Shown here in pieces: positions 22,547-32,041 of a stretch of DNA of 64,000 nt. The stretch covers positions 1,116,001-1,180,000 of the forward strand of contig NHNW01000003.1 of NCBI GenBank assembly GCA_002786025.1, read 5' to 3'. Numbering within the stretch: position 1 is the stretch's first letter; each line of letters opens with the position of its first letter. This DNA is from Zasmidium citrigriseum. Taxonomy: Eukaryota; Ascomycota; Dothideomycetes; Mycosphaerellales; Mycosphaerellaceae. The notes below the pieces were generated by a model. The model was not told where the DNA came from. It did not search any database and saw only the letters and a program-made list of their open reading frames with translations. A program made the translations under genes and the position numbers.

Positions 22547-24135
22547 TCAGTTGTGAGCGTGGCGGTGGTGGTGCATGTGCTGCTCCATGTGGCGCTTCTG
22601 CTTGTACGAGGGTGCCTCGTATGCGCCTGAGGTTGGCTGGGCGGTGACGGTGACCTCGGTCTCCTCGATAACCATCTCAATGACCTCGTTACCCTTGGTG
22701 ATCGTGGTGGTGGAGACGATGTTCGAGTCCTCGGTTGCGGAGGAGTAAGCTGCAGCAGAGGTGACGGATTGGTGAGCAGCTCCGTACTCAGCGGCCTTCT
22801 CACCACCCTCAGACATCATGGCAACAACAATGCCGCCTTGAGCGGTCGAGGTACTGGCAGCGTCGGCTGGAGAGTAGGTGAGAGTAGGTGCGTGGTAGGT
22901 CGCTGGGGCCTTGGTCTGCTTCATTGAGGTGGTGGCTTGGCCCTTGTTGCCGGGAACCTGGTAGGCGGTGGCGGGCTCAGGACCGTACTGAATTGGCACA
23001 TTGACGGGGAGACCTTCACGGGGACCCTGGCAGTCATCGCCCTCGACCTCAGCTGGCATTGGGAAAGAGCACTGCGCGGCCTCCTCGTCGGTCTGGATGT
23101 CGAAGAGTGGGCAGTCCTCGATCTGGCCGGATGGGTTGATGCAAGTCTTGATGGCCTCGCCGAGGAACTCAGCGGAGTCCCAGCCCATGATGAAATCGGC
23201 GTGGTAGGAGGTACCGACTGGGTCACCGGTGGAGATGAGGAACTTTCCAGGCATGCCGGCGAACTTGTTGGTGGCGTAGATGGTCTCGAAGAAGAGGAAT
23301 GGGTAGTGGTGGTCGTATCCCTCGGGGCAGTTACCCTCCTTAACCAAGCTTGGGTATTTGACGTGGGAGCGGTGGTCGTCGGAGTCGAGCTCGCCGTTAC
23401 CGCAGCTTGGGAAAGCCATCTCCATGCGGAGACCGTCCTTGCAGTTGGCGTCCATGTAGTCCTTGTCAGGGAACTGGTGGCGGTAGAGCGAGGCCTCGGG
23501 AGTCTTGGCGTAGTTGAGGCAGTTGAAGCCAATGGCGCGCTGCTGGAGGAAGAACTGGTCGGTCGGGTCGGTTGGCCACGAGCTCAATGGCGCGTCAGGG
23601 AAGTCACCAGTGAAGTTGCGGTAGCTGGGGTAACCGGCGATCATCTGGAAGCCCTCTGGGAATGGCTCGAGGTCGTCGAGGTAGAACAGGTAGTAGCTAT
23701 AAGGGCCTGGTCAGCGCACGGATTGCATGTCGAGATTGACTCAAACTTACGCAAGCATGCCTCCCACATTTGGAACCATCTCAACCTGGCCGCTCTCATG
23801 CTGGAAGTAAAGTGGTGGGGTCCAGTAGGCGGACTTGTCCTGCTTGACGTTGCAAGTGGTGCAGTCCTCCTTGCCGGAGCATCTGGCCAAGCTCTCGAAG
23901 GTGCTGTTCATGCCAAAGTCTGCGAGCGGTCAGTTTCGCCCATTTGCACATGCTTGCTTCATATCAACTCACTTCCACCACCGAAGACAATGTGAGAGTG
24001 GTCGGCGACCTCATTGGGGTAGACCAGCGGGTCGATACGGGCAATGCCGGTCGTGGAGCGACATGGCATGCGCCAGAAGGCGGCGACATTGCCGGCGAAG
24101 GCGAGGGTGGTGGCGGCAGCGGTGAAAGACTTCAT
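22547..24135 (-). CDS. Secreted DUF1996 domain protein
   Basis: Three exons: 24135..23973, 23919..23751 and 23696..22547, with introns of 53 and 54 nt (GTGAGT and GTAAGT donors), give 493 residues. The N-terminus MKSFTAAATTLAFAGNVAA is a signal peptide; an in-frame ATG at 24150 is less likely. The DUF1996 domain covers about residues 20-320: FWRMPCRSTTGIARIDPLVY, ADHSHIVFGGGNFG, CSGKEDCTTCNVKQDKSAYW, GFQMIAGYPSYRN, CKDGLRMEMAFPSCGNGELD and the GWDSAEFLGEAIKTCINPSG end motif. These secreted fungal proteins are abundant, and their activity is not established. The tail is Ser/Thr-rich and ends in a His-rich stretch (QHMHHHRHAH) that might bind metal. No GPI signal is apparent. Confidence 0.92.
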
Positions 24136-26068
24136 GTTGGCGGTGTTCAAAGGGCTGAAAGTCGCGTGAAGAAGCGCCCGCGCGAAAAAGCAGCTGCGTT
24201 ACCGGCGCAGTCAAATGACAATGCTGGGTATTCACAAGGTGCTTCGCGCTCAACGTCGAAGGTCAATCAAATCGGCCGGTCGCCAGCGGCGGCGTAGTCG
24301 AAGCGATTGAGGCGGGGGACGAAGTCGTCGAAAGCGGAGGGCGAAGCTCGTGCTGTCAAGATGGCGCGTGTCTGTCGGTTGTGTATTCGCAGGGGCTGGC
24401 GGTATGCACCTTGCGTCGTCGCCGGTCGGAGAGCGTACCTGTGTCGGTGCTGGGTCGAAGGTGGACAAATGAATGGAACGACTGCTTTCGTGCGGCGCTG
24501 GGCGACTCGAAGCGCAGTCTGGGCGGTTGGTGGTGTTGCTGAGCGAGCGTGGTGAAGGAGTGGCTACAGTCGACAACTGTTGACGGAGTAGGGAGCGAGT
24601 GAGGCTTGGCGCTGGGTGAAAGCAAACGGGCGACGGCTACACAAATGAAGTGAATCGACGTTGGAGCTGGAATGAATCGGCATTTTAGCTTCAAACGCAC
24701 CGCCCGGGGACCTGCAGTAGCGTCTTCCTTCCCGCCCCCCTTTAAATTTGGCCAAGCGACGCATCCTCCTCACAGCCCGCCTGATTGCTCGCAGCGCATT
24801 GCATCGCAGCGGCAAGTGGAACTCCAAAGAGCCGCATCTTGCTGTTCATAGGATGCTGTCACGTCGCAGCCTGTGCCAGCTGAAGTTGTGTCGTCCTGCT
24901 CAGCAATCGGTTCGCCCAACTTGCGATCTCCTAGCGATCAACGGCAGGCTCCATTTCGGAATAGGGATCCTCATTTTCGTCCACTTCTCCCGTTCGCCAG
25001 GGGCGACATCTCGCGGCAAAGGCCACTCTGCGCCGTCCTCGTGGTCGCTATGACGAGCGCGTCATATCCTCCGACGCCTTAAAGCTTAGCGTGTCTATTC
25101 CCAGACCGCTATCAACCACCGCCGCACGCGGTCGTCTTTGTGCAATCTTCCACGCGTGGCCCTTAGAATTGCTGCTGACGTCGCCTTCACGAGTATCTCT
25201 GCCGAACTTCCATATGTTAGGAGGCAGCGTCGCTGCAACTTCCAGGCGAGGGCTACCCTTCTCTCGTGTCCAGGCTGTGCTGCCGGAGGCTGCCCGGGTG
25301 ATACAGGAGTCCATGAAACATCTTGGGTCGGGCATCTGCTTCACAGAAGGTGTCTGTCTGAAGCAGGCAACTTCAAGAATACCCCGCCACGTGCCCAGCA
25401 TGGTCGTGGGGGAAGAAAGATTAAATTCGCAGGGGACGCTTCGTCACGCCTGGAACGTTTTGGCATCTTCCTTGCAAGCTCCAAGACCGGGTTCTCAACG
25501 GAGATGGCATTGGCATTGGCGAAGAAGCGCCACGACTCTCTGCCTGATGGCCTGATAAGCCCGGCTGACCATCGAAGGAGGTATTGTTGTTGAACCAGCG
25601 CGATAATTGATCTTCATCTTCCACTCGTTTCACGCTGTTGTGCACCGAAAGCGCTTGCGACGACCATGCACGGCGCCATATTGGACCAGTCGCAGAATCG
25701 AGTGTTTCCAGCTCCACCATCGTGTAACCCATCCATCCGGAAATCGGAACGCCGCCTCTTCACTGGAACAGGAGACGATAGCTCTTGAAGAACAGCTTGC
25801 AGCGTGTCCTATGCAAGTTCATCCAGCCGGTCGTTGCACCATTGATCGACCACACAGCCGTCACTTGTCGGTGTGATGGACATTGATCCCCATACTGCTT
25901 GACCTGCTTGTCGACGCACGCCTCCGGCGATCAGACAGAAACATGCCCGGGTTGCACGATGCAGTCTGCTTGATCTGGCGGACTGCTGTCGTTACCACAG
26001 CTTTCGGGACCACTTCAAACGTCCAGCTTCCTATCAAATGGCGATAGGGCAGCTGCTTTCGAATTCGC
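24136..26068. other. Long intergenic stretch, about 1.9 kb
   Basis: Contains the promoter of the DUF1996 gene (right side) and the 3' region of the GPI-type gene at 26069. Overlapping short frames up to about 150 codons exist on both strands around 25.05-25.6 kb, but none starts well, splices well, or looks like a known protein. No repeats or RNA genes seen. Confidence 0.45.
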
Positions 26069-27169
26069 TCAGCCATACCAATGTCCAATCCACATCAAGA
26101 TGCCGGCCGCAGTCGCAACTGGAATCCACAGCTTCACCTGGAGGCTCTTCGCACTGCTTGACGTTGTGATGTTGGCAGTGGTAGCACCTGGTACTTCTTT
26201 ACTGCCTGGTGAACTCGTTGCATGCGGTGTGCTGGGATGTGATGGGCTTAATGATGAGGTCGACTCTGGGTGGCTCAGGCTCTTCGATTTCGTTGTGACT
26301 GTTGTCTGTTGCAACTCGATGATCCTGGTGTGACTGGCTCCAACCACCACGATACCTTCATTTGCTCGACTCGGTCTCTGCGAGCCAAGGAACATATTTT
26401 CGTCGCCGTGCGCGAATGTCTTTGAACCGTATACTACGTTGCCATTTGGCAGTCGGAAGCTTGACATTGTGGTATGCTCCAGAGTAACAACAGCGCCTTC
26501 AACAGTGGCTTTCTGTTGAGGGTCCTTCCCAGTGGTCCCGGTCTTTTGTTCCACTTCCAGATTTTCGCTGACGAGGCTCACAGTTCCACCTTTCAAAGAC
26601 ACAGCTTCGCCATGCGTTAGTGTCGTCTTCTCGATAACTCCTTCTGCCGTCCCACCGGCCTGGATGGCAGTGTAGATGTATGTTCCCGTCCTGAAGACTG
26701 CTCGTGGAACGATTGAGGCAAGACTCGGGGCATTGCTTCTTGCTTTCGTAGTTGTTGGTGGCACTGTGATTGCCGAGTCGGGAGAGACCTGACCGGCAAT
26801 GAATGTTACCCCCATCAATTCCGAGTCACTTCCAGCATGGACGTAGGATTTGCAGGTGGTTAGGCAATCTGCGTCGCCGCCGGGACAGAGGGTGGAGAAG
26901 AGATGGCCATTGTACGTGGCCACATTCGAGGCCGATACTGTTCCTCCAGCCGGCCCTCCGGTGGTGAGAAGTCGAGGTTCCGTTCCAGTGGGAGCAAGAC
27001 GCGAGTAGGTGCTTCCGTTCAAAATTGGAAGGGGCGGTCGAACGTCGACCAAAGAAGGCCTGCCAGCTGTGGAGGAAGTCGCGCTCCTGGAGGCATCGTC
27101 GTCTCGCCCAACGACCGCGGCACGACAGTGTACAAGAAAAGCGAATAAGAGGAACTCAAGAAAATGCAT
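26069..27169 (-). CDS. Secreted / GPI-type surface protein, unknown
   Basis: Single exon, 366 residues from the ATG at 27169; the frame is open farther upstream, but MHFLEFLLFAFLVHCRAA is a clear signal peptide. The mature part has a Cys-containing segment (LFSTLCPGGDADCLTTCKSY) and beta-rich Thr/Val/Gly sequence such as SFRLPNGNVVYGSKTFAHGD, similar in style to fungal wall proteins. A Ser/Thr-rich stalk (SSLSPSHPSTPHATSSPG) leads to a C-terminal hydrophobic segment, LWIPVATAAGILMWIGHWYG. That end is either a GPI-attachment signal or a membrane anchor; the Ser-rich run before it suits a GPI omega site. I do not recognise the family. Likely cell-surface or wall located. Confidence 0.75.
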   Translation of the reverse strand: MHFLEFLLFAFLVHCRAAVVGRDDDASRSATSSTAGRPSLVDVRPPLPILNGSTYSRLAPTGTEPRLLTTGGPAGGTVSASNVATYNGHLFSTLCPGGDADCLTTCKSYVHAGSDSELMGVTFIAGQVSPDSAITVPPTTTKARSNAPSLASIVPRAVFRTGTYIYTAIQAGGTAEGVIEKTTLTHGEAVSLKGGTVSLVSENLEVEQKTGTTGKDPQQKATVEGAVVTLEHTTMSSFRLPNGNVVYGSKTFAHGDENMFLGSQRPSRANEGIVVVGASHTRIIELQQTTVTTKSKSLSHPESTSSLSPSHPSTPHATSSPGSKEVPGATTANITTSSSAKSLQVKLWIPVATAAGILMWIGHWYG

Positions 27170-27549
27170 GACTGCCACAGGCGTGTGAAAGCGGAAGCGA
27201 AAAAGCCAAAAGATAGGGAGATGGGTGGATGTGCAAGAACATGCCACATACCTGCGTGCGCAGTATACATATCATTCTTCTGCAGTCTGTTTACGCGCTG
27301 CTGCGCCGCTCGAGAGCAGAAGTGTATGTTAGTATATGACTTGCGATGTATTTCGAGGCAGATACCTGGGATATAGCCGCCGAGCTGGATTTGAGTGGGT
27401 CTGATGCTGGGCGGCTATGGGTAAGGGAAGGGGATTCCAAAGGCCGCTGAGGAAGTTGGCAGGAGAATGAAAAAGAAGACAGCATGTCAACGAGTGAGAG
27501 ATCCTGTCGATCGTCCTTTCAAATCCGAATATCCAGCCCAGCGCCATCG
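27170..27549. other. Short intergenic, promoter of 26069..27169 gene
   Basis: About 380 bp between the GPI-type gene and the end of the open CDC16 extension. No independent feature seen. Confidence 0.4.
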
Positions 27550-27819
27550 CTATGTAGAATTCGGCTCAAGCACCAGCTCCTGTAATGGCACACCTGCTGT
27601 CTCCTCTTCCTCGCTGTCGCTTGCGACCGCGTATTCCAGTTCGTCCTCATTCTCTCCTTGAGGCTCAAACATCACTTCGTCATCGTCTCTATCCTCTCGA
27701 ACCACCGGCATGCCGCGCGTGACCGGCTGAAATGCATTCAGCTCCGCGGCAACAACGCTACCTTGCTGGACAGGTGTGAGCGGAGCGAAGAAATGAGGTC
27801 TCGACGGCACATTACCTTG
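27550..27819 (-). other. In-frame open extension after CDC16 stop
   Basis: Directly after the TAG of CDC16 the same frame continues for 89 codons to a stop at 27550..27552, with no ATG until well inside. It encodes Pro/Val-rich sequence and then a strongly acidic end (DDDEVMFEPQGENEDEL and DSEEEE), unlike random sequence. A 45-nt intron, 27820..27864 (GTGGCA donor, TTAG acceptor, phase 0), would remove the stop and join it to CDC16, giving 698 residues. Stop readthrough or a sequencing error are the other options. Confidence 0.5.
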
Positions 27820-29741
27820 CTAAGGCAATGATTGCTGTTCCCCAAATACGCTCCTCTCTGCCACGCCATCCAATTCCATATCGTCCGACTGTCGGATCGC
27901 TCGCCGCCGCCGAGGTGCGCCTCTCGACTTTCTTATGTTCGACAGATTTGCTTCCAACCGGCTATCCAACTCTTCCTCGTCAGTACCGGCTAGCACTCCA
28001 ACATTTTCCAGTTGTGATAATGCCCTTCCGAGCAAGTCGCTTGCAATTGGATCCTGCGGGCTTATTGCAAGGGCCTCGTGCAATGCTACCGTCGCATCGA
28101 AAGCTCGATCCATCTCAAGCAGTACGAGGCCCTTCGAGGCGAACACTCCTGCTTCGCGCATACCTTGCCGTATTACTTCGTCAAATTCTTCAAGAGATCT
28201 TTCGAAGTCCCCTGCTTTCCGCAGCGCGTGTGCGAGGTTCAAACGGGTGCTGGTATACTGTCCAGGAGGAGCGTTGTTGCCCGCAGCAATTTGGAGTGCG
28301 AGGTCGAAGTGCCTAGCTGCGCTCTCGTAACTCTCTTCCATATATGAGATGACACCAATCTCATTGATGAGTAATGGATCCCGATCACAAAGTTGGAATG
28401 CTGCCGTCAAGTACTCTCTTGCAATGGTCAGGTTGCCAAGCGCAATCTCCTGCATGCCGAGGAAGAGCTGAGGTAGATGAGTGCCTTGGAAGAGCCGTGC
28501 TGCGGTGCTGTACGCGGCGATTGCTTGGTCGCTTTCACCTTCCGCTGCGAAAGTGTGGGCAAAGCCGATCCAAGCTGCTCCAAAGTGAGGGTCCATGAGA
28601 CTGGCCTTGGAGAAGTACGATCGCGCTTCTGGGATTCGGTTGGTGGACAGGTAGTACGTCCCCACAGCAAGCCATGTGCAAGGCTCATTCGGGTGTGTAT
28701 CGGCCAGGTCGTGTGATAGCGAGAAGAGGGCGTGGGTGTGGTTAAGTTGACTCAGGAGGGCAAGGTGCAGCGGTATAGCGGCGAAGTTGTACGGATCGGC
28801 TTCGAGAATCTGATTTGTGAGGTCGACGGCTTGTTGGAATCGTGAGTCGGTGAAATGCTGCTCTGCTTTCGCCAGCAGGATGTCGGGATTCTGCGAGAGC
28901 TTGTAATGTGTTGACAGTTCTTCGATCGAAGACTGGAAGGCGTCAGGTCGCGCATACTTGGACAGCCTCGTTGTGTATAGAAGGCGTGTAAACCCAGCAG
29001 GGTCTGGCTCTGAAACAGTCGTCTCCCGAGGCGCTGTTGAGACAGTGTCGAAGTTCAGGCTGTCCAGAAAGTCCCACTCTTCGCCAGGACTCATAAGCGA
29101 GTTCTTGACCAGCTGATCGAAAGCCTCGAAGCATTGCACGTCTATCCGTACGGCATCCTTGTAGCAATCCTTGGCTCGGTCAAAAGCATTCTGCTTCGCA
29201 TAGCACAGCCCTCGCAAGTAGCACATTCCCGCTTCATACTTGAGGTTGGCTGCATCTTCCTGATCCCGCTCTTCACTTCGATCTACCCTCTCAGTCCGAC
29301 TTGGCAACTTCGACTTTCCTTGCTGCTTGCTCGACAGGCCATTGCTCATGTGCTGTAGCTTCCTGCGGGCGAGGTCGATGGTCGTCACCAGATGTGTAGG
29401 GTTCTTCTCTCCCAGTATAGCCAAGGCATCGTCGTGTCTGTTCTGCTTGATGTAGCAATGCGCGGCAAGATACTTTGCTGCAGGCTTTCGAGCTATGAGA
29501 TCGGATCTTGTGACGAAAGCTAGAGCACGAGTGTAGTTGCTGGCTGCGAAGTGTGTTTGGGCGAGAGCGAATGCATCCTGGTCGGAGTCTGTATATAGTT
29601 AGTCGCGTGACCACTTCACATAGCTCATACTGACGTACTGGTCAAGGCGAGCAGCTTGTCGCCAACGAAGATGGCGGAATCGTACTGGTGTCTATCGAGG
29701 GCGTTCTGGCGCCAGTTGCGCAGAAACGTCTCCATGCTCAT
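27820..29741 (-). CDS. CDC16: Anaphase-promoting complex subunit CDC16/APC6/Cut9
   Basis: A TPR scaffold subunit of the APC/C ubiquitin ligase, which drives degradation of securin and cyclins in the nucleus. Exons 29741..29639 and 29588..27820, with a 50-nt intron (29589..29638, GTACGT...CAG, phase 1), give 623 residues. The N-terminus reads MSMETFLRNWRQNALDRHQY DSAIFVGDKL, as in Cut9. TPR repeats fill most of the protein, e.g. EARSYFSKASLMDPHFGAAW, then IGFAHTFAAEGESDQAIAAY and YESAARHFDLALQIAAGNN. A second ATG at 29735 is equally possible. The annotated stop is TAG at 27820..27822; the same frame then stays open for 89 more codons, so the true C-terminus may be longer (see findings). It shares a divergent promoter with YJU2. 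Confidence 0.93.
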
Positions 29742-30076
29742 CGCTCGTCATAAGGCGGTCGTTGAAAGGCTGTTGAGTGAAGTCTGCGGCGGCGGTTGCT
29801 CGTGCCTGCTGAATGTAAGCAAGTGGCCTTCGATTGAGCCATGTCTCCTGGTCGAACGTACCTGCAGAGGAAGAAGAAGATGCGGCGCGTCCAAGCCGCA
29901 TTGTTTACGCCGTCACATGCTTTGGCGGGGATCCCGTCGGACCTGCCTCCGATGTTGCTTGGCAAGCGCCACTTCCGCCATCAAGGCTGACTTCACTTTG
30001 CGACTCGCCGCGGACAACGACCTCTTCGGCCACGATAGCCTGGACACCACCGACTGATTAGAACAACACCGCCAAC
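29742..30076. promoter_or_regulatory. Divergent CDC16 / YJU2 promoter
   Basis: About 335 bp separate the two start codons. On the CDC16 side there is a possible leader intron (29818..29862 region: GTACGT donor, CAG acceptor). An upstream ATG at 29901 would, after that splice, read about 35 codons and stop in an ATGA overlap with the CDC16 start. No TATA box is obvious on either side. Confidence 0.4.
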
Positions 30077-31003
30077 ATGTCTGAGCGAAAGGTCTTGACG
30101 AAATACTACCCACCGGACTTCGATCCCTCCAAGATCGAGCGCCGTCGAGGTCCGAAGCAGCCAGGTCCAAAGCAGCAGACCGTCCGTCTGATGGCCCCGT
30201 TCAGCATGAAATGCACATCATGCGGAGAGTTCATCTACAAAGGACGCAAGTTCAACGCTCGAAAAGAGACCACCGACGAGAAATACTATGCTATCACCAT
30301 CTTCCGCTTCTACATCCGGTGTACTCGCTGTTCGGCAGAGATCACGTTCAAGACTGATCCAAAGAACATGGACTACACGTGCGAGCGAGGTGCAAAGAGA
30401 AATTTCGAACCGTGGAGAGAAGCAAAGCTTGCAGAGGAGACAGAAGAGGAGAGGCTAGACCGACTGCAGAGGGAGGAAGAAGAGCGGGATGCGATGAAGG
30501 AGCTGGAGAAGAAGACGGTAGATGCGAAGACTGAGATGGCTATTGCAGATGCTTTGGATGATGTGCGACACCGGAATGCAGCACGAGAGAGGGCGATGAA
30601 GGAGGGTGCGACCGTGGTAGACGTACCACAGCAGGTTGATCAAGAGGCCGAAAGAATAGAGAAAGAGATCGAAGAGCAAGCAAGGCTGGCATTCCAGAGC
30701 GGGACTGGTGAAAAGGTACGGAGACTAGGTGAAGAGGATACTGACGGCGAGACCAACGGTCACGCCGACGACAGAGCTGCGATGCCTCCACCTGCTCTTC
30801 CGACATTCCACCGGCAGCTCAAAAAGAAGAAGGATACTGCATCGTTGCTGGGAATCAAGAAATCGCCTGCAGAGATGCCTGCCGCAGCTCCGTCCGCTCC
30901 TGTCAAAGCACCATCGCCGGCAACTACCATCACGACAACCACAACTACCGCTCCTGCTGGCCTAGGGCTGGGAGCCTATTCTTCAGACGAGGATGACGAT
31001 TGA
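30077..31003 (+). CDS. YJU2: Pre-mRNA splicing factor YJU2 (CCDC94/Cwf16)
   Basis: Step-one splicing factor that joins the spliceosome with the Prp19 complex and promotes branching; nuclear. Single exon, 308 residues. The conserved N-terminal domain is complete: [20 protein letters not shown], a Zn ribbon with [19 protein letters not shown] and a second pair in [20 protein letters not shown], then [18 protein letters not shown] long Glu/Arg coiled-coil follows ([20 protein letters not shown]). The C-terminus is Ala/Pro/Thr-rich and ends in SSDEDDD. The MSERK start and the YYPPDFDP motif separate YJU2 from its paralog Saf4/CCDC130. Divergent from CDC16. Confidence 0.95.
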   Translation: MSERKVLTKYYPPDFDPSKIERRRGPKQPGPKQQTVRLMAPFSMKCTSCGEFIYKGRKFNARKETTDEKYYAITIFRFYIRCTRCSAEITFKTDPKNMDYTCERGAKRNFEPWREAKLAEETEEERLDRLQREEEERDAMKELEKKTVDAKTEMAIADALDDVRHRNAARERAMKEGATVVDVPQQVDQEAERIEKEIEEQARLAFQSGTGEKVRRLGEEDTDGETNGHADDRAAMPPPALPTFHRQLKKKKDTASLLGIKKSPAEMPAAAPSAPVKAPSPATTITTTTTTAPAGLGLGAYSSDEDDD

Positions 31004-31291
31004 GTAATGACTAATGAAATGCGGTATTCCCTCCTGTGGCTATCATGGACCTCACGAGAAGCGCCTCCACAGTACCAACGCCTGGGCTTGGATGTGTAGG
31101 TATCCCAATTTAAATTTCCATTACAAATGACTGAACCACACTTCTAGATCTAACTATGATACATTCGCTCGCAACCAATTGCCCAATATGCTCGATATCA
31201 AACACCATGCTCATCGCGAAAGCCATCCCAAACACTCAGGGTATCTCGAATCAAAACATTAAAAACTTCGGCCGTCGCACGTCAGACCCGG

Positions 31292-32041
31292 TCATTGCTG
31301 CGCCGCATATCGAATGACCAGCTTCTTCACCGGATTCCGGCTCCTCTCACTGGACTCTGAAATCGGCACCAGCTTCGCAGTCCTCGCTGGTGGGCTGTCG
31401 TACGCCGTGTAGATCTGGTACTTCTTCAGATCCCCAAGCAGTGCGTTATGTCGATTGCGCACCTCCAGGTCGAATTTCGATGTTCCAGCGAAGATGTGCT
31501 GCCCAATGACGAACGCCAAATTTCCACCACTCATATGCAGCACTCGCGCTGTGATGCTACCGATCGGAAACATCTGCCCGTCGGTGAATGTATGCTCGAA
31601 GTCCGTCCGCCACTGCGAGCCGTCGTTCATGGAGTACTTGCGCTTGAAGACTCGCTGCACGGCTGCCATCTTCTTGCCGATGTGGACCTGAGGCGCCTGG
31701 CCTGTCGCCTGGAGGATTTGTGTGCGGATGTACCATGCTGAAGAGGGATGGTCGCGAGGTTCGTGGGTGTGTATCACACGGTCGACAACGTATCGGTTCT
31801 GGCGCACCACATTGAGTGCGCGATCGGCTGCAATTGTCGAGATTTCGGTGCTGGCGGTGGTGGGAGAGTTGTCCAGGTGCGGGTCGATGATAACACAATG
31901 CCGCGAAACCGGGTCCGCGACGACGTATTGCCAGGTGAAGGTCAATTCTTCGTAGAGAGTATGGACTAGCGGCGGTGGTTCTGGGCGCGGCGGCGGAAGG
32001 GCTTCTATAACAGAGTCTTTGTCGCTGTAGAAGCGGTCCAT
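31292..32041 (-). CDS. Metallo-beta-lactamase-fold protein with altered metal motif
   Basis: Single exon, 249 residues. The fold resembles glyoxalase II / persulfide dioxygenase proteins: FTWQYVVADPVSRHCVIIDP (the substrate-side strand pair), then VVDRVIHTHEPRDHPSSAWY at the metal-motif position, SSAWYIRTQILQATGQAP, and LHMSGGNLAFVIGQHIFAGT near the C-terminus. The usual THxHxDH motif is replaced by HTHEPRDH, with one residue inserted between the second His and Asp-His, and the later GHT/P-G-H motif is replaced by LHMSGGN. So metal binding and catalysis are doubtful; it may be a pseudoenzyme or have shifted ligands. No targeting signal is obvious. YJU2 ends 288 bp away, convergently. Confidence 0.75.
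   Translation of the reverse strand: MDRFYSDKDSVIEALPPPRPEPPPLVHTLYEELTFTWQYVVADPVSRHCVIIDPHLDNSPTTASTEISTIAADRALNVVRQNRYVVDRVIHTHEPRDHPSSAWYIRTQILQATGQAPQVHIGKKMAAVQRVFKRKYSMNDGSQWRTDFEHTFTDGQMFPIGSITARVLHMSGGNLAFVIGQHIFAGTSKFDLEVRNRHNALLGDLKKYQIYTAYDSPPARTAKLVPISESSERSRNPVKKLVIRYAAQQ

Noticed and set aside
22937..23995. 352-codon plus-strand open frame
   Set aside because: It is antisense to the DUF1996 exons and crosses their introns; the Val/Gly/Leu-rich sequence is a codon-bias shadow.
25048..25555. Overlapping 117- and 154-codon frames on opposite strands
   Set aside because: The longer one lacks an ATG start, neither has protein-like features, and they overlap each other.
27550..27810. 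Separate small acidic-protein gene downstream of CDC16
   Set aside because: The apparent start codon is GTG, and the frame is continuous with CDC16, so an extension is the simpler reading.
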